Source of the DNA: a virus
Length of the DNA stretch: 25,578 nt
Virus record (IMG/VR): IMGVR_UViG_3300000230_000008
Span: 24,482 to 50,059 of that record
Strand: one strand, 5' to 3'
Each line of letters begins with the position of its first letter. Within the stretch, counting starts at the first letter, position 1. A program made the position numbers and the translations under genes. Under the pieces are notes generated by a model that saw nothing but the letters and a program-made list of their open reading frames with translations, searched no databases and was not told the origin of the DNA. Shown here one piece after another: positions 14,171 to 21,393 of the stretch.

Positions 14171-16980
14171 ACCTTGAAAAGTTAATAATGCGAATACTTG
14201 CCCCATCGACTATATGTTACAGGGAGCTAGGGCAAAGCTTTAGCGAGCTTAAATATTGCTCTTGGCATGTTGCAAAATTTGTGTTCCCTTTCGAAGAGGT
14301 CGGCAAGGACGGATATTTCAAGGCAATATACTTGAACAATAAGAGATTAAAAGCATGGAGCATCATTCCAAGGCATGCTTTCATGGAAATAAGGCAAAAG
14401 CCCCAGATAAAAGCAATAGCGACTTGGGCTTGGGTGGCTGCATTTGCTACAGCTATAGGGGTCTCGGCTACCACAGCAGCATGGATTGTAGTCGGAGTGG
14501 CCGCCGTAGCAGTTGGTGCTGGAGCCATGGCTCTTTCGAAAGTTGGAGCAAGAGGAATCTCGTCGGGCACAGGCACTCCGACTTATTCTTCAAATGATTC
14601 GCCTTCATTGTCAGGGGCTAAAAACGAGACGACTACAGGCATAGTGCCTATTTCGTTTGGTCGTTCTTTGCAAGTTTTTAATTATGCCCAATTTGCTATA
14701 CCTCTTGTAAATAGTGGGTATGGCGGCAACAGGTATAGAGTTTACTGTATTCCTGGCTACAAAAACGCTAGATACGAGGACTTTAAGCTCGGAGATATCT
14801 TGCTTTCAAACTATAGAACTGCCGTTTACAGTTTACAGCAATCCAATGGCGGAAGCGGTTTTATCGGATGGGATAATGCTGTTACTGAAAGTTTTAATAA
14901 AGAATTAAGTTTTGACACTACTCAGGCAGTTTTCCAGTCCGCCATAGCGTATTACAATCAATCTGTTAGCGGGACCACGTTGGCTATAGAGCAAACATAC
15001 AATCTTCAAGGGGTTGATTTAGCCCATTGGACTGATAAGACGATGGGAGTGACAGCCACCTTTGTGTCAGGAGGGGCTGACGTAACAGTTTCCACTCAAA
15101 CTACTATTTTACTATCCGATTTAGTTCCTGACGGTTTAGGAGGATATAATGCTGTAAAAACAATAGTTATTGACTTAGGTCCTTATTCTATTTCTGAATA
15201 CAGATACACTACCACGAGCCCAAATTCCACCACAAGGGGGAATGATTATGAAGCCAATCTTGAAATTGATTTAATTACAGAGGAGATAACGGTTGGGTCT
15301 GGTAATTATTCTGACAGCGTAAACCAAGGAGTAAACAGTTATACTGGCGATAAAAATGAAATTATATCCCAATCACCGACCGAAACACAATATTGCGACA
15401 TGCATTTCTCTTTTCCGCAAGGGCTTTATACGATAGATGCAGGGACTGGAGCAAGGGCAAGAGTTACGATTCAGGCGGAGGTCTACTGGAAAAAGGTCGG
15501 AGATACTTCATGGAGCGGGTTAAGTGACTCCGATATAGTGAATATATATACGAGAGATTTAGATGGAGTTGTTCAAACTTTAAGCAGTCGTATCACTCGC
15601 AGTGGGGACCTCTTAACATTCAAAACACCTGATGATATAAATAATGCTGACGATAATTTTTTTGAATGCGTAGGTCTTGAGTTCGCAGAGACTGGTCAAT
15701 ATATAGTGAAAATATTACCTGTTACATTCATAAAAGATAGTTATTGGGTTGGTACTATAAATATGGCAGATATCATTTGGAGACTAACATCAAACATGGA
15801 TATTGTTGATGAAACTATCTTACCTAACGTTTCTCAAGTAGCTTGCACATTTAATGCCACAACTCAACTCGATGGAGAGGTTGATGCACTTGGGGCTATT
15901 GCTAAGCCTTTTGTATTGAATTTAAAAACAGAAGAGCTTGAGCAAAGCAGAAATCCTGTAGATATCATTTATTATCTCCTGACAGATATTTACAGCAATC
16001 CCGACCCAATGCTGCCAAGCCAGCTTGACATGGACTCGTTTCTTTCTGCAAGGCAATGGTGCGAGGACCATGATTGCTATGCTGATGGAGTTATTTCTGA
16101 TGAAGTCAAGTACGAAATGGTTATAAATGAGATAGCGAGCAATAATCAACTTTATTTTATCCCTAACAAATGGGGTAAAGCTGTCTTAAGAGTCGATACC
16201 AATGAAGATAGTCGCCCAATAAAAACCTTCTTTAATGCCGAAAATAGTTGGGGTTTAAGCTTGTCGAGACAGAGGGGAAGCCTGAATAGACTTCTTGCTT
16301 TACGTTGCTCTTATATCGATGAAGAAACTTGGTCAGAGCAAGAGATTACAGGATATTGGTATAACAGTACATGTAATTTTGTTCCCGAAAGCGGTAAAGA
16401 TGATACATACTATAAACCTGAAAAGAGAGATTTGCAGTATGTAAAAAATGCCGATAGCGTAAAAAGACGTATCGCTTATGAGCTTGAAATAGCCAATACT
16501 AAAAACGTACAGGCTACTTTCAATGTAGCAAGAGAGGTTTTAGACCTAGAGGTTCTCGATAGGGTTCTTGTGGCAGATTACACAAGGATTAATGAAGGTA
16601 TGAGCGGGGTGATTAGCGGGGTGATTCAAGAAGGGGCAAATATCGTCGGAGCAAGATTGGACTCTCCGATTGTAATTACAGCAGGCATGACAATAACAGT
16701 CCGTTCAATCGACTTAACAGGCAGCGGAGCAAATGTCCAAACTTTGGCATTGGTAGCAAATTCTGCCAGTAAATCGAGCATTTATTTTTCAACTCCTGTT
16801 CTAGCTTCGACAAATATTATCAGGGGTGCTGGGTTTTATGATGTTGACGGCACTGATTTTTACCATAGCGGAGATATCTACATGGTAGGCACAGCAAACA
16901 TCTTGAGCATGGTTATAAGTAATATTGAAGAAATAAAAGGGGACGATTTCACGAGCAAGATAACTTGCAGATTGTACTAA
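14155..16980 (+). CDS. Central tail tip / host specificity protein J-like
   Basis: This 941-residue protein forms the tail tip that contacts the host. Residues 1 to about 85 resemble a ubiquitin-like/tail-assembly segment. An Ala/Val/Gly-rich hydrophobic stretch (about 88-128) follows, which in lambda belongs to the separate gpI-type region. The J hallmark follows: GTPTYSSNDSP then GIVPISFGRSLQVFN (140-178) and RYRVYCIPGYKN. The remaining 750 residues are beta-rich tip domains; about 590-800 (VDALGAIAKPF...WGLSLSRQRGSLNRLLALRCSYIDEE...) match the hub region of TipJ proteins. The start is the first ATG after the NlpC/P60 overlap; its ribosome site is weak (GAG at 14145). It thus merges an I-like hydrophobic part and a J body. 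Confidence 0.82.
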   Translation: MFKKIDLEKLIMRILAPSTICYRELGQSFSELKYCSWHVAKFVFPFEEVGKDGYFKAIYLNNKRLKAWSIIPRHAFMEIRQKPQIKAIATWAWVAAFATAIGVSATTAAWIVVGVAAVAVGAGAMALSKVGARGISSGTGTPTYSSNDSPSLSGAKNETTTGIVPISFGRSLQVFNYAQFAIPLVNSGYGGNRYRVYCIPGYKNARYEDFKLGDILLSNYRTAVYSLQQSNGGSGFIGWDNAVTESFNKELSFDTTQAVFQSAIAYYNQSVSGTTLAIEQTYNLQGVDLAHWTDKTMGVTATFVSGGADVTVSTQTTILLSDLVPDGLGGYNAVKTIVIDLGPYSISEYRYTTTSPNSTTRGNDYEANLEIDLITEEITVGSGNYSDSVNQGVNSYTGDKNEIISQSPTETQYCDMHFSFPQGLYTIDAGTGARARVTIQAEVYWKKVGDTSWSGLSDSDIVNIYTRDLDGVVQTLSSRITRSGDLLTFKTPDDINNADDNFFECVGLEFAETGQYIVKILPVTFIKDSYWVGTINMADIIWRLTSNMDIVDETILPNVSQVACTFNATTQLDGEVDALGAIAKPFVLNLKTEELEQSRNPVDIIYYLLTDIYSNPDPMLPSQLDMDSFLSARQWCEDHDCYADGVISDEVKYEMVINEIASNNQLYFIPNKWGKAVLRVDTNEDSRPIKTFFNAENSWGLSLSRQRGSLNRLLALRCSYIDEETWSEQEITGYWYNSTCNFVPESGKDDTYYKPEKRDLQYVKNADSVKRRIAYELEIANTKNVQATFNVAREVLDLEVLDRVLVADYTRINEGMSGVISGVIQEGANIVGARLDSPIVITAGMTITVRSIDLTGSGANVQTLALVANSASKSSIYFSTPVLASTNIIRGAGFYDVDGTDFYHSGDIYMVGTANILSMVISNIEEIKGDDFTSKITCRLY

Positions 16981-16993
16981 AATAGATTATTAT
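16965..16993 (+). promoter_or_regulatory. Promoter upstream of first tail fibre gene
   Basis: TTGCAG (16965-16970, inside the end of the J-like gene), 17 bases, TATTAT (16988-16993). It ends 20 bases before the fibre ATG. Same layout as at 873, 2238 and 7133. Confidence 0.55.
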
Positions 16994-17013
16994 AAAATAA
17001 AGGGGACTTTTGT

Positions 17014-18318
17014 ATGGAAACTCCAGTCGGAACAATATATTCTACAACGGCAATAAAAGCATTCAAAACTTTAACAGGGCTGACTCCTGAACAGTTTCTA
17101 CTTGGCATCGATGATGTTTCGGCAGGAAATGGAGCTAAAATAACTTTAGCGGACCTAATCGCGAGCATGATTTCATCCGATGCAGGAAATTTGCTCTCAA
17201 CAGGGACTGATGATTTACTAAAGGCAGAAGGTTCTGACGTAAGCTTCGACGATTTAAGCGATACAGAAAAAGTAATTTTTGGGGAAACTGGTTATGGCAA
17301 TACTGTTTCTACTAATTTGGACACAATAACTAAAAATGGGTTCTACACATGTACTACAACTACAACTGGTGTTCCATCAGCAAGCTATGACTGGTTTATA
17401 ATTCATCAGAACTCGAGCGCAGATACAGCTAGTGCCACTCAAAGAGCTGTAGCGGTAAATTCTGGTCCCCTAGCTTACGAACGTACAAAAGTTTCTAGCG
17501 TTTGGGGTTCTTGGGTTACAGCAGGTGTTGGCGCTGACCAAGACTTAAGCAATCTGAGTGTCATTGGTAATGCAAAAATAAGTAAATATACCCCTAATGC
17601 TATAAACAGCGGTAGCGTAGATGTAAACGGCAATGGCAACCTTCTAAGCTACGCTAGCAATAACGTAGTATTCGACGCAACTCCAAGCATAATCCTAACA
17701 GACTACGCAGGCATAACTGCAACTTTAAGCAGTATTGCTAATTTAGCAATACCTGCAAGCCCTGTATCTCAAACGTGGCGGATTTATATTGGCACAGACG
17801 GAACTCCTGTAGCTTATAACGCACCTTTTACAGTAGGCAAAGTTTTAACAGCTTCTCCAGTTGCTAATGAAGTTTATTATCTAACAGCTACGGAAACACC
17901 TATACAATACAAAAGAAACTCAGGAAATACAGCTTGGGAAGTCTTTACTCCTATTTATAGTGGCTATGCTTTAACAAATGCAAGCGGTGTTATTATAAGC
18001 GTTGTCCAGCCTGTTTATAACTCAAAATATGTAACTACTCCAAGCCATACAAGAACTGCACAAGTTGTTGAAACTTATGTAAACGGTACTTCTTGGTACA
18101 GAAAATACTCTGATGGTTGGATTGAGCAGGGGGGGAGAATAACCGCCTCTGGAATTGTCAATTTTATAACTCCATTCACAACCACTAATTATTTTATAGG
18201 TATGACAAGAGCCGACGGAGGTGTAAATACTTATACTGCTTCAGTATCTACCTTTGCAGTAGGAAGTTTTGCAGCAGTAGCATATAATCCTACAATGTGG
18301 AAAGCAGAGGGATACTAA
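17014..18318 (+). CDS. Tail fibre with pyocin-knob-like domain
   Basis: This 434-residue protein follows J and is a candidate receptor-binding fibre. The N-terminal 90 residues are Ser/Asp-rich helices that could attach to the tip. About 90-168 (TGYGNTVSTNLDTITKNGFYTCT...YERTKVSSVWGSWV) fit a pyocin-knob-like domain: N-x-[IV]-x-x-x-G-F-Y, a late Y-x-R and a closing W-x-x-W. The middle (190-340) is beta-rich. The C-terminus (SWYRKYSDGWIEQGGRI...FTTTNYFIGMTR) matches the putative tail-fibre tip type seen in many phages and prophages, which carries host specificity. No chaperone domain is visible. The last bases lead directly into the next gene. Confidence 0.75.
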   Translation: METPVGTIYSTTAIKAFKTLTGLTPEQFLLGIDDVSAGNGAKITLADLIASMISSDAGNLLSTGTDDLLKAEGSDVSFDDLSDTEKVIFGETGYGNTVSTNLDTITKNGFYTCTTTTTGVPSASYDWFIIHQNSSADTASATQRAVAVNSGPLAYERTKVSSVWGSWVTAGVGADQDLSNLSVIGNAKISKYTPNAINSGSVDVNGNGNLLSYASNNVVFDATPSIILTDYAGITATLSSIANLAIPASPVSQTWRIYIGTDGTPVAYNAPFTVGKVLTASPVANEVYYLTATETPIQYKRNSGNTAWEVFTPIYSGYALTNASGVIISVVQPVYNSKYVTTPSHTRTAQVVETYVNGTSWYRKYSDGWIEQGGRITASGIVNFITPFTTTNYFIGMTRADGGVNTYTASVSTFAVGSFAAVAYNPTMWKAEGY

Positions 18319-18319
18319 A

Positions 18320-18787
18320 ATGAATAACATATTAAAACAACCATACAATAACACCGAATACGCTAACTTTGCAGTCTATGCAAATAATACTCAAAGACGT
18401 ATAGAAGATTTTAACGGTGATAAATATGCACTCTTGCCTACTGAAATTCTAGTAGACGGCATAATAACAGACATATTCCAGACCTCTGAATATATTGCAG
18501 AACAAGAAGAAAAAGAACAAGAACGCATAAATAGTCTTACAATGACCGCTCTTGATTTTATTCAAGTAATAATTAAGGCAGGAGCCACTTACGACCAAAT
18601 CAAGGCATATTTGGATAGCAACGCAGCTTTAGAGATCCATCTTAAATGTTGCAAAGACGTATATTGCGGTGTTATCATGCAGTTGTGCCCTTTGTCTATC
18701 GGAGAAATGATTCTCACCGAAGATATGGCTATTGAAGCTTTCAAAAAGAAGAATAACCCAGATTATCAATTAACCAACGGAGAATAA
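18320..18787 (+). CDS. Probable fibre-associated protein
   Basis: This 155-residue protein begins two bases after the fibre stop with AGAGGG upstream. It starts MNNILKQPYNNTEYANFAVYANN. Residues 50-75 (IFQTSEYIAEQEEKEQERINSLTMTALDF) resemble, from memory, a small protein placed after tail fibre genes in many gut-associated phages, often called fibre assembly chaperone or hypothetical. Eight-residue charged helices and four Cys near the end (CCKDVYCGVIMQLC) are visible. Function is not shown by sequence. Confidence 0.6.
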   Translation: MNNILKQPYNNTEYANFAVYANNTQRRIEDFNGDKYALLPTEILVDGIITDIFQTSEYIAEQEEKEQERINSLTMTALDFIQVIIKAGATYDQIKAYLDSNAALEIHLKCCKDVYCGVIMQLCPLSIGEMILTEDMAIEAFKKKNNPDYQLTNGE

Positions 18788-18790
18788 AAG

Positions 18791-19105
18791 ATGACTCACG
18801 AGTGCATTCAGGAGGAAGTCATAAGGAAAATGGACGAAAAACTTGACAAGATAACAGATGGCATATCCGACCTAAAAGAATGTCAAGCATTAACCAATCA
18901 AATATTGATAGGTGTAGATGGAGCGCCAGGTACAGGCATGCTCGCTGAAATCGCTGACATAAAGAAAGAAAACAAGGAATTAAGAAAAGATATTGAGGAC
19001 TTAAAAGTCTTGAAGGCACAGCTTCTGGCGATAGGTAGCTTTTGTGCATTTATCGGCGGAGTTATAGGGTTCATCGGGTCCTTTATAACTTCACTTTTTA
19101 AATGA
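18791..19105 (+). CDS. Holin-like protein with coiled coil and C-terminal membrane helix
   Basis: A 104-residue protein. Residues 10-30 and 52-76 are charged helices (IADIKKENKELRKDIEDLKVLK), and residues 78-102 form one hydrophobic Gly/Phe/Ile-rich membrane segment (LLAIGSFCAFIGGVIGFIGSFITSLF) followed by Lys. This layout matches XhlA-type haemolysin/holin accessory proteins, which help endolysin reach the wall. It opens the lysis-type region and starts three bases after the upstream gene with GGAG in front. Two features are odd: Cys5 and Cys31, and a +1 open frame that continues past the stop (see findings). A direct pore role is not provable here. Confidence 0.6.
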   Translation: MTHECIQEEVIRKMDEKLDKITDGISDLKECQALTNQILIGVDGAPGTGMLAEIADIKKENKELRKDIEDLKVLKAQLLAIGSFCAFIGGVIGFIGSFITSLFK

Positions 19106-19189
19106 GTTTCAGGCATATATCCCTGATGGCTTAACAGGCTTAGCAGAAATGACATGTGCAGTTTATGGGTACATTGAGGAGTATTAAAT

Positions 19190-19747
19190 ATGATAAATTT
19201 AGAATTGCTCGACAAGGAAAAAACTTATTGCATCTACGAAATAGGCACAGGCATTATTTCTAGACTTATCCAAAAAGTCAGCCTCCCTGACAATATTAAA
19301 GAAATTCCGACAAACCGCATAGCAACACATGTCGCTGTTTTACTTTTTAACAAGGAGTGGGTCGTCTATGAGTCGCATGCTAAAACAAGTGGAGTCCATA
19401 AGGAACCTTATCTTAGCTGGATTAACGAGGTTGCTATCGAGAATATCTTTTGTTTCCCATTTTATGCCAATAAGCAAATACTCGAGTATTACGTCGATTT
19501 TAATCCTGGTTACTCGCTCGCTGATATTACGAGGTTTTCATTCACTGATTTAATAAAGAAAATAAGACCTGAGCATATCTTTAATGACAATCCAGGGGTC
19601 GTATGTTCTGAATATATAGCAAAGTGCAATATTGACAGATATGGTAAAGTTGGCTGCATAGTCAACATTTTTGACTTACCTGCTTATGAGGTAATGCCTA
19701 TCCACTTCCAAATGCTCGACAACGAGGAACAGTATGCTATTAGCTGA
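19190..19747 (+). CDS. Permuted NlpC/P60 (YiiX-like) hydrolase
   Basis: A 185-residue protein with GAGGAG 8 bases upstream. The pattern of the circularly permuted papain fold is visible: His47 in RIATHVAVLLFN, an acidic partner Glu61 in VVYESHA, and Cys139 in PGVVCSEYIAKC with the following Ser-Glu-Tyr typical of YiiX/YebB-type proteins. In this fold the His comes before the Cys, the reverse of classic NlpC/P60. Such proteins hydrolyse amides or esters in cell wall or lipid substrates; the substrate here is unknown. In a lysis region it may be an additional wall enzyme, but it has no signal peptide. Confidence 0.65.
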   Translation: MINLELLDKEKTYCIYEIGTGIISRLIQKVSLPDNIKEIPTNRIATHVAVLLFNKEWVVYESHAKTSGVHKEPYLSWINEVAIENIFCFPFYANKQILEYYVDFNPGYSLADITRFSFTDLIKKIRPEHIFNDNPGVVCSEYIAKCNIDRYGKVGCIVNIFDLPAYEVMPIHFQMLDNEEQYAIS

Positions 19748-20036
19748 ATTTAAAAACAGGATTAATCGTGTCGACAATATTTTGAATAAAATCGATGTAA
19801 TATCTGACAATGATTTTATCTTGATAAGAAAAGTAGCAAAATCAGCGCTTATCTTAGGACTGGAAGGTCTTGAAAGGCCTGAGGTAAGTGCTATAATAAA
19901 GGCAATAACTTTTGTGCTTTTGTTGCAAACTGGTATTTCTCCAATTTTAGCAAACACTATTTCTGCTAAAATTTCTAATCTAAGTCAAAGATGTATTGAT
20001 GAGGTCCAAAATGAATTGCAATCTTCCGATAACTGA
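19734..20036 (+). CDS. Small helical hypothetical protein with hydrophobic segment
   Basis: A 100-residue protein overlapping the preceding gene by 14 bases, with CGAGGAAC upstream. It is not recognised. It is helical with a hydrophobic stretch at 53-72 (AIIKAITFVLLLQTGISPIL), long enough for one membrane pass, and charged ends. Together with the holin-like gene at 18791 it could be a second small membrane lysis protein; this is inferred from position and hydrophobicity only. Its end overlaps the next gene by 26 bases. Confidence 0.5.
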   Translation: MLLAEFKNRINRVDNILNKIDVISDNDFILIRKVAKSALILGLEGLERPEVSAIIKAITFVLLLQTGISPILANTISAKISNLSQRCIDEVQNELQSSDN

Positions 20037-20499
20037 TACTGTTTTAATTTTTGGCAGAAGCCCTTTTATAAGGGAAATAGATATACAAAGCCTGTTAAGT
20101 CTTGGCTTTACTACGTTTGGTGTCAATCAACAAGATTTTAAAACAGACTATTCGGCTTTTGTCGACGACTACAATGCTTCATTCCACGAGAGTTGCTCTG
20201 GAACAATCATAACCCAGTCGCGGCATAAGGTTAGAGAACCCTACATCTATTACGACAACTTCTCCTATGACTTTACTCACGACTATCTTTTAAAGTGGCT
20301 TCATGGACGTTGTGGCGAGGCAATTTTGATAGGAGCTGCCGATTTTGATGGATATGACCATTACAATGCTGAATATAAGTTTACTTACCACCCTGATTGC
20401 CTGCCAAGGAGCAAAAAATTTATTGAAGGCATAAGGGATTTTAAAATTTACAAAATGAATCCGAGGGGAATTTTAAACGTACCCATGAAAAGTCTATAA
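20011..20499 (+). CDS. Rossmann-like protein, MptE/GT42-resembling (unknown function)
   Basis: A 162-residue protein; start at 20011 because GAGGT stands 8 bases upstream, whereas the upstream TTG/ATG at 19996/19999 lack one. The first strand and loop (TVLIFGRSPFIREID, 10-24) and FTTFGVNQQDF (33-43) look like the nucleotide-sugar or nucleotide binding start seen in DUF115/MptE-like and GT42 sialyltransferase-like proteins, where the loop reads G-N-G-P-S. Here it reads GRSP, so key residues differ. A later GAADFDGYDHYN (108-119) could be a second ligand site. It is short for a glycosyltransferase. Perhaps it modifies host surface or virion; function remains unknown. Confidence 0.5.
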   Translation: MNCNLPITDTVLIFGRSPFIREIDIQSLLSLGFTTFGVNQQDFKTDYSAFVDDYNASFHESCSGTIITQSRHKVREPYIYYDNFSYDFTHDYLLKWLHGRCGEAILIGAADFDGYDHYNAEYKFTYHPDCLPRSKKFIEGIRDFKIYKMNPRGILNVPMKSL

Positions 20500-20514
20500 G
20501 TATCCAAAAAGACA

Positions 20515-20523
20515 TGATATAAT
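20515..20523 (+). promoter_or_regulatory. Extended -10 promoter before endolysin
   Basis: TGATATAAT is an extended -10 box ending 26 bases before the endolysin ATG at 20550. The gap after the previous stop is AT-rich and the -35 region has no match, as is common for TGn promoters. Confidence 0.55.
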
Positions 20524-20549
20524 TTATATGTAAAGAAATGAGGTGTGCT

Positions 20550-20999
20550 ATGAAAAAAATATATTCCCCGATTCAAATTTATAATTTTCTAAAAAAAAAT
20601 CACATTGATAATGCTTCTTTGACTTTTACCCTGCCTCCTCTATCTTTTTGCACTGAGAATATCTCTTGGAAAGAATTGTTGATGAATCAAACTGAATTAC
20701 CAAGCTTGGAAGTTTTGATAAATTTATGCATGGTGGCTAATAGGCTTCAAGCTTTCCGAGATACTGTTTTTAGGGCAGAGATAACTATTTCAAGTGCTTG
20801 GCGGTCAGAAGCTTATAATAAAAAAATAGGTGGTGAGCCAATGAGCAAGCATATTTTAGGTCAAGCTATTGATTTTAATGTAAAAGACTTCCCGCCAAGC
20901 AAAGTTCAATTCTTGCTTGATAAGCACTCAGGAGGTCTTGGAGCCTATAAGAGCTTCACTCACATGGATACAGCTACGAAAAGAAAATGGGTTAGCTAA
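20550..20999 (+). CDS. Peptidase M15 family endolysin
   Basis: A 149-residue zinc peptidase of the M15 (Peptidase_M15_3-like) type, expected to cleave peptidoglycan cross-links for host lysis. The core is intact: SSAWRSEAYN (81-90), KKIGGEPMSKHILGQAIDF with His101 and Asp108 as first zinc ligands, and the end motif GLGAYKSFTHMD with His138 and Asp140. There is no signal peptide or separate wall-binding domain, so a holin would be needed for export. The ATG at 20550 is preferred over 20538 because GAGGTG is correctly spaced for it. Its own promoter lies just upstream. The stop overlaps the next small gene (TAATG). Confidence 0.88.
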   Translation: MKKIYSPIQIYNFLKKNHIDNASLTFTLPPLSFCTENISWKELLMNQTELPSLEVLINLCMVANRLQAFRDTVFRAEITISSAWRSEAYNKKIGGEPMSKHILGQAIDFNVKDFPPSKVQFLLDKHSGGLGAYKSFTHMDTATKRKWVS

Positions 21000-21154
21000 T
21001 GTCTTGCTGTATCAACTGCAACAGAAGAATTGCTGGTACTTGTCCTAAAACCAAATTTCAGCGTAGATTGCACTCTATAACAGCAGGGTGGACAAAGGAC
21101 TATTTTAAATATAAAGATTGCAAATGTTTTGAAAAAATAAACTGGCTAAAATAG
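20999..21154 (+). CDS. Cys-rich 51-residue protein
   Basis: A short gene whose ATG overlaps the endolysin stop (TAATG). The translation begins MSCCINCNRRIAG and ends KDCKCFEKINWLK. Six Cys (3, 4, 7, 15, 41, 43) and a His at 25 suggest a small metal-binding or disulfide-stabilised unit. It is followed after 11 bases by another small gene with GAGGAG in front. Not recognised. A Rz1-like spanin was considered but there is no lipobox. Translational coupling to the endolysin and an open frame with ordinary composition support it as a real gene. Confidence 0.55.
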   Translation: MSCCINCNRRIAGTCPKTKFQRRLHSITAGWTKDYFKYKDCKCFEKINWLK

Positions 21155-21165
21155 AGGAGTTTTTA

Positions 21166-21318
21166 ATGACTAAGGACGAAATAGAATCTTTACCAAAATT
21201 CACTATAAGGCACTTGAAAGATTTGGATCAACTTAAAATAGGACGAGATTTGGTTCTAAAGAAAATGATTATTGAGGAAATAAACGCAAAAAAAAGACTG
21301 CTTGAATGCAATCTTTGA
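21166..21318 (+). CDS. Small charged 50-residue protein
   Basis: The ATG follows AGAGGAG with usual spacing. The product is helical and charged (MTKDEIESLPKF, then RHLKDLDQLKIGRDL), with a single Cys near the end. Not recognised. Its last codons overlap the terminator of the candidate leftward small RNA, so the two genes are antisense to one another over about 30 bases. Confidence 0.5.
   Translation: MTKDEIESLPKFTIRHLKDLDQLKIGRDLVLKKMIIEEINAKKRLLECNL
21288..21316 (-). terminator. Terminator of leftward small RNA
   Basis: On the minus strand AAAGATTGC pairs with GCAGTCTTT around ATTCAA, and eight T's run from 21295 to 21288. The one non-Watson-Crick pair is G-U in the leftward RNA but would be C-A in a rightward RNA, so the hairpin favours the leftward strand. 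Confidence 0.8.
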
Positions 21319-21358
21319 ATGAATGGGAAATAGTTAAGGTTAGTCAATAGAAATTTAT
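21289..21358 (-). ncRNA. Candidate phage small RNA, about 70 nt
   Basis: A complete transcription unit can be read: a consensus promoter at 21393-21365 and an intrinsic terminator at 21316-21288. The start is expected near 21358, giving a transcript of about 70 nt. The first ~40 nt are AU-rich with a CCUUAACU and UUUCCC stretch and no obvious structure. It contains no translatable frame of useful size with a ribosome site. It is antisense to the end of the 21166 gene. A regulatory antisense or trans-acting RNA is the likely role; the target is unknown. Confidence 0.65.
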
Positions 21359-21364
21359 ATCATC

Positions 21365-21393
21365 ATTATAGGGGTTGTTGCGAGTTGTGTCAA
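21365..21393 (-). promoter_or_regulatory. Perfect sigma70 promoter, leftward
   Basis: On the minus strand TTGACA (21393-21388), exactly 17 bases, TATAAT (21370-21365): full consensus in both boxes with optimal spacing, the best promoter seen by eye in the window. The TTGACA overlaps the TGA stop of the leftward gene at 21390-21674. Confidence 0.85.

Noticed and set aside
18844-18876. Promoter from TTGACA at 18844
   Set aside because: No -10 box lies 16-18 bases downstream; the match is within the coding sequence of the holin-like gene.
19096-19102. T TTT AAA as a -1 slippery site at the holin-like stop
   Set aside because: The -1 frame ends after ten codons and the heptamer does not fit X XXY YYZ pairing; the open frame here is +1.
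21281-21318. Rightward terminator for the lysis operon at the same hairpin
   Set aside because: In the rightward RNA the stem has a C-A mismatch and no U-run follows, so it is less likely than the leftward terminator.
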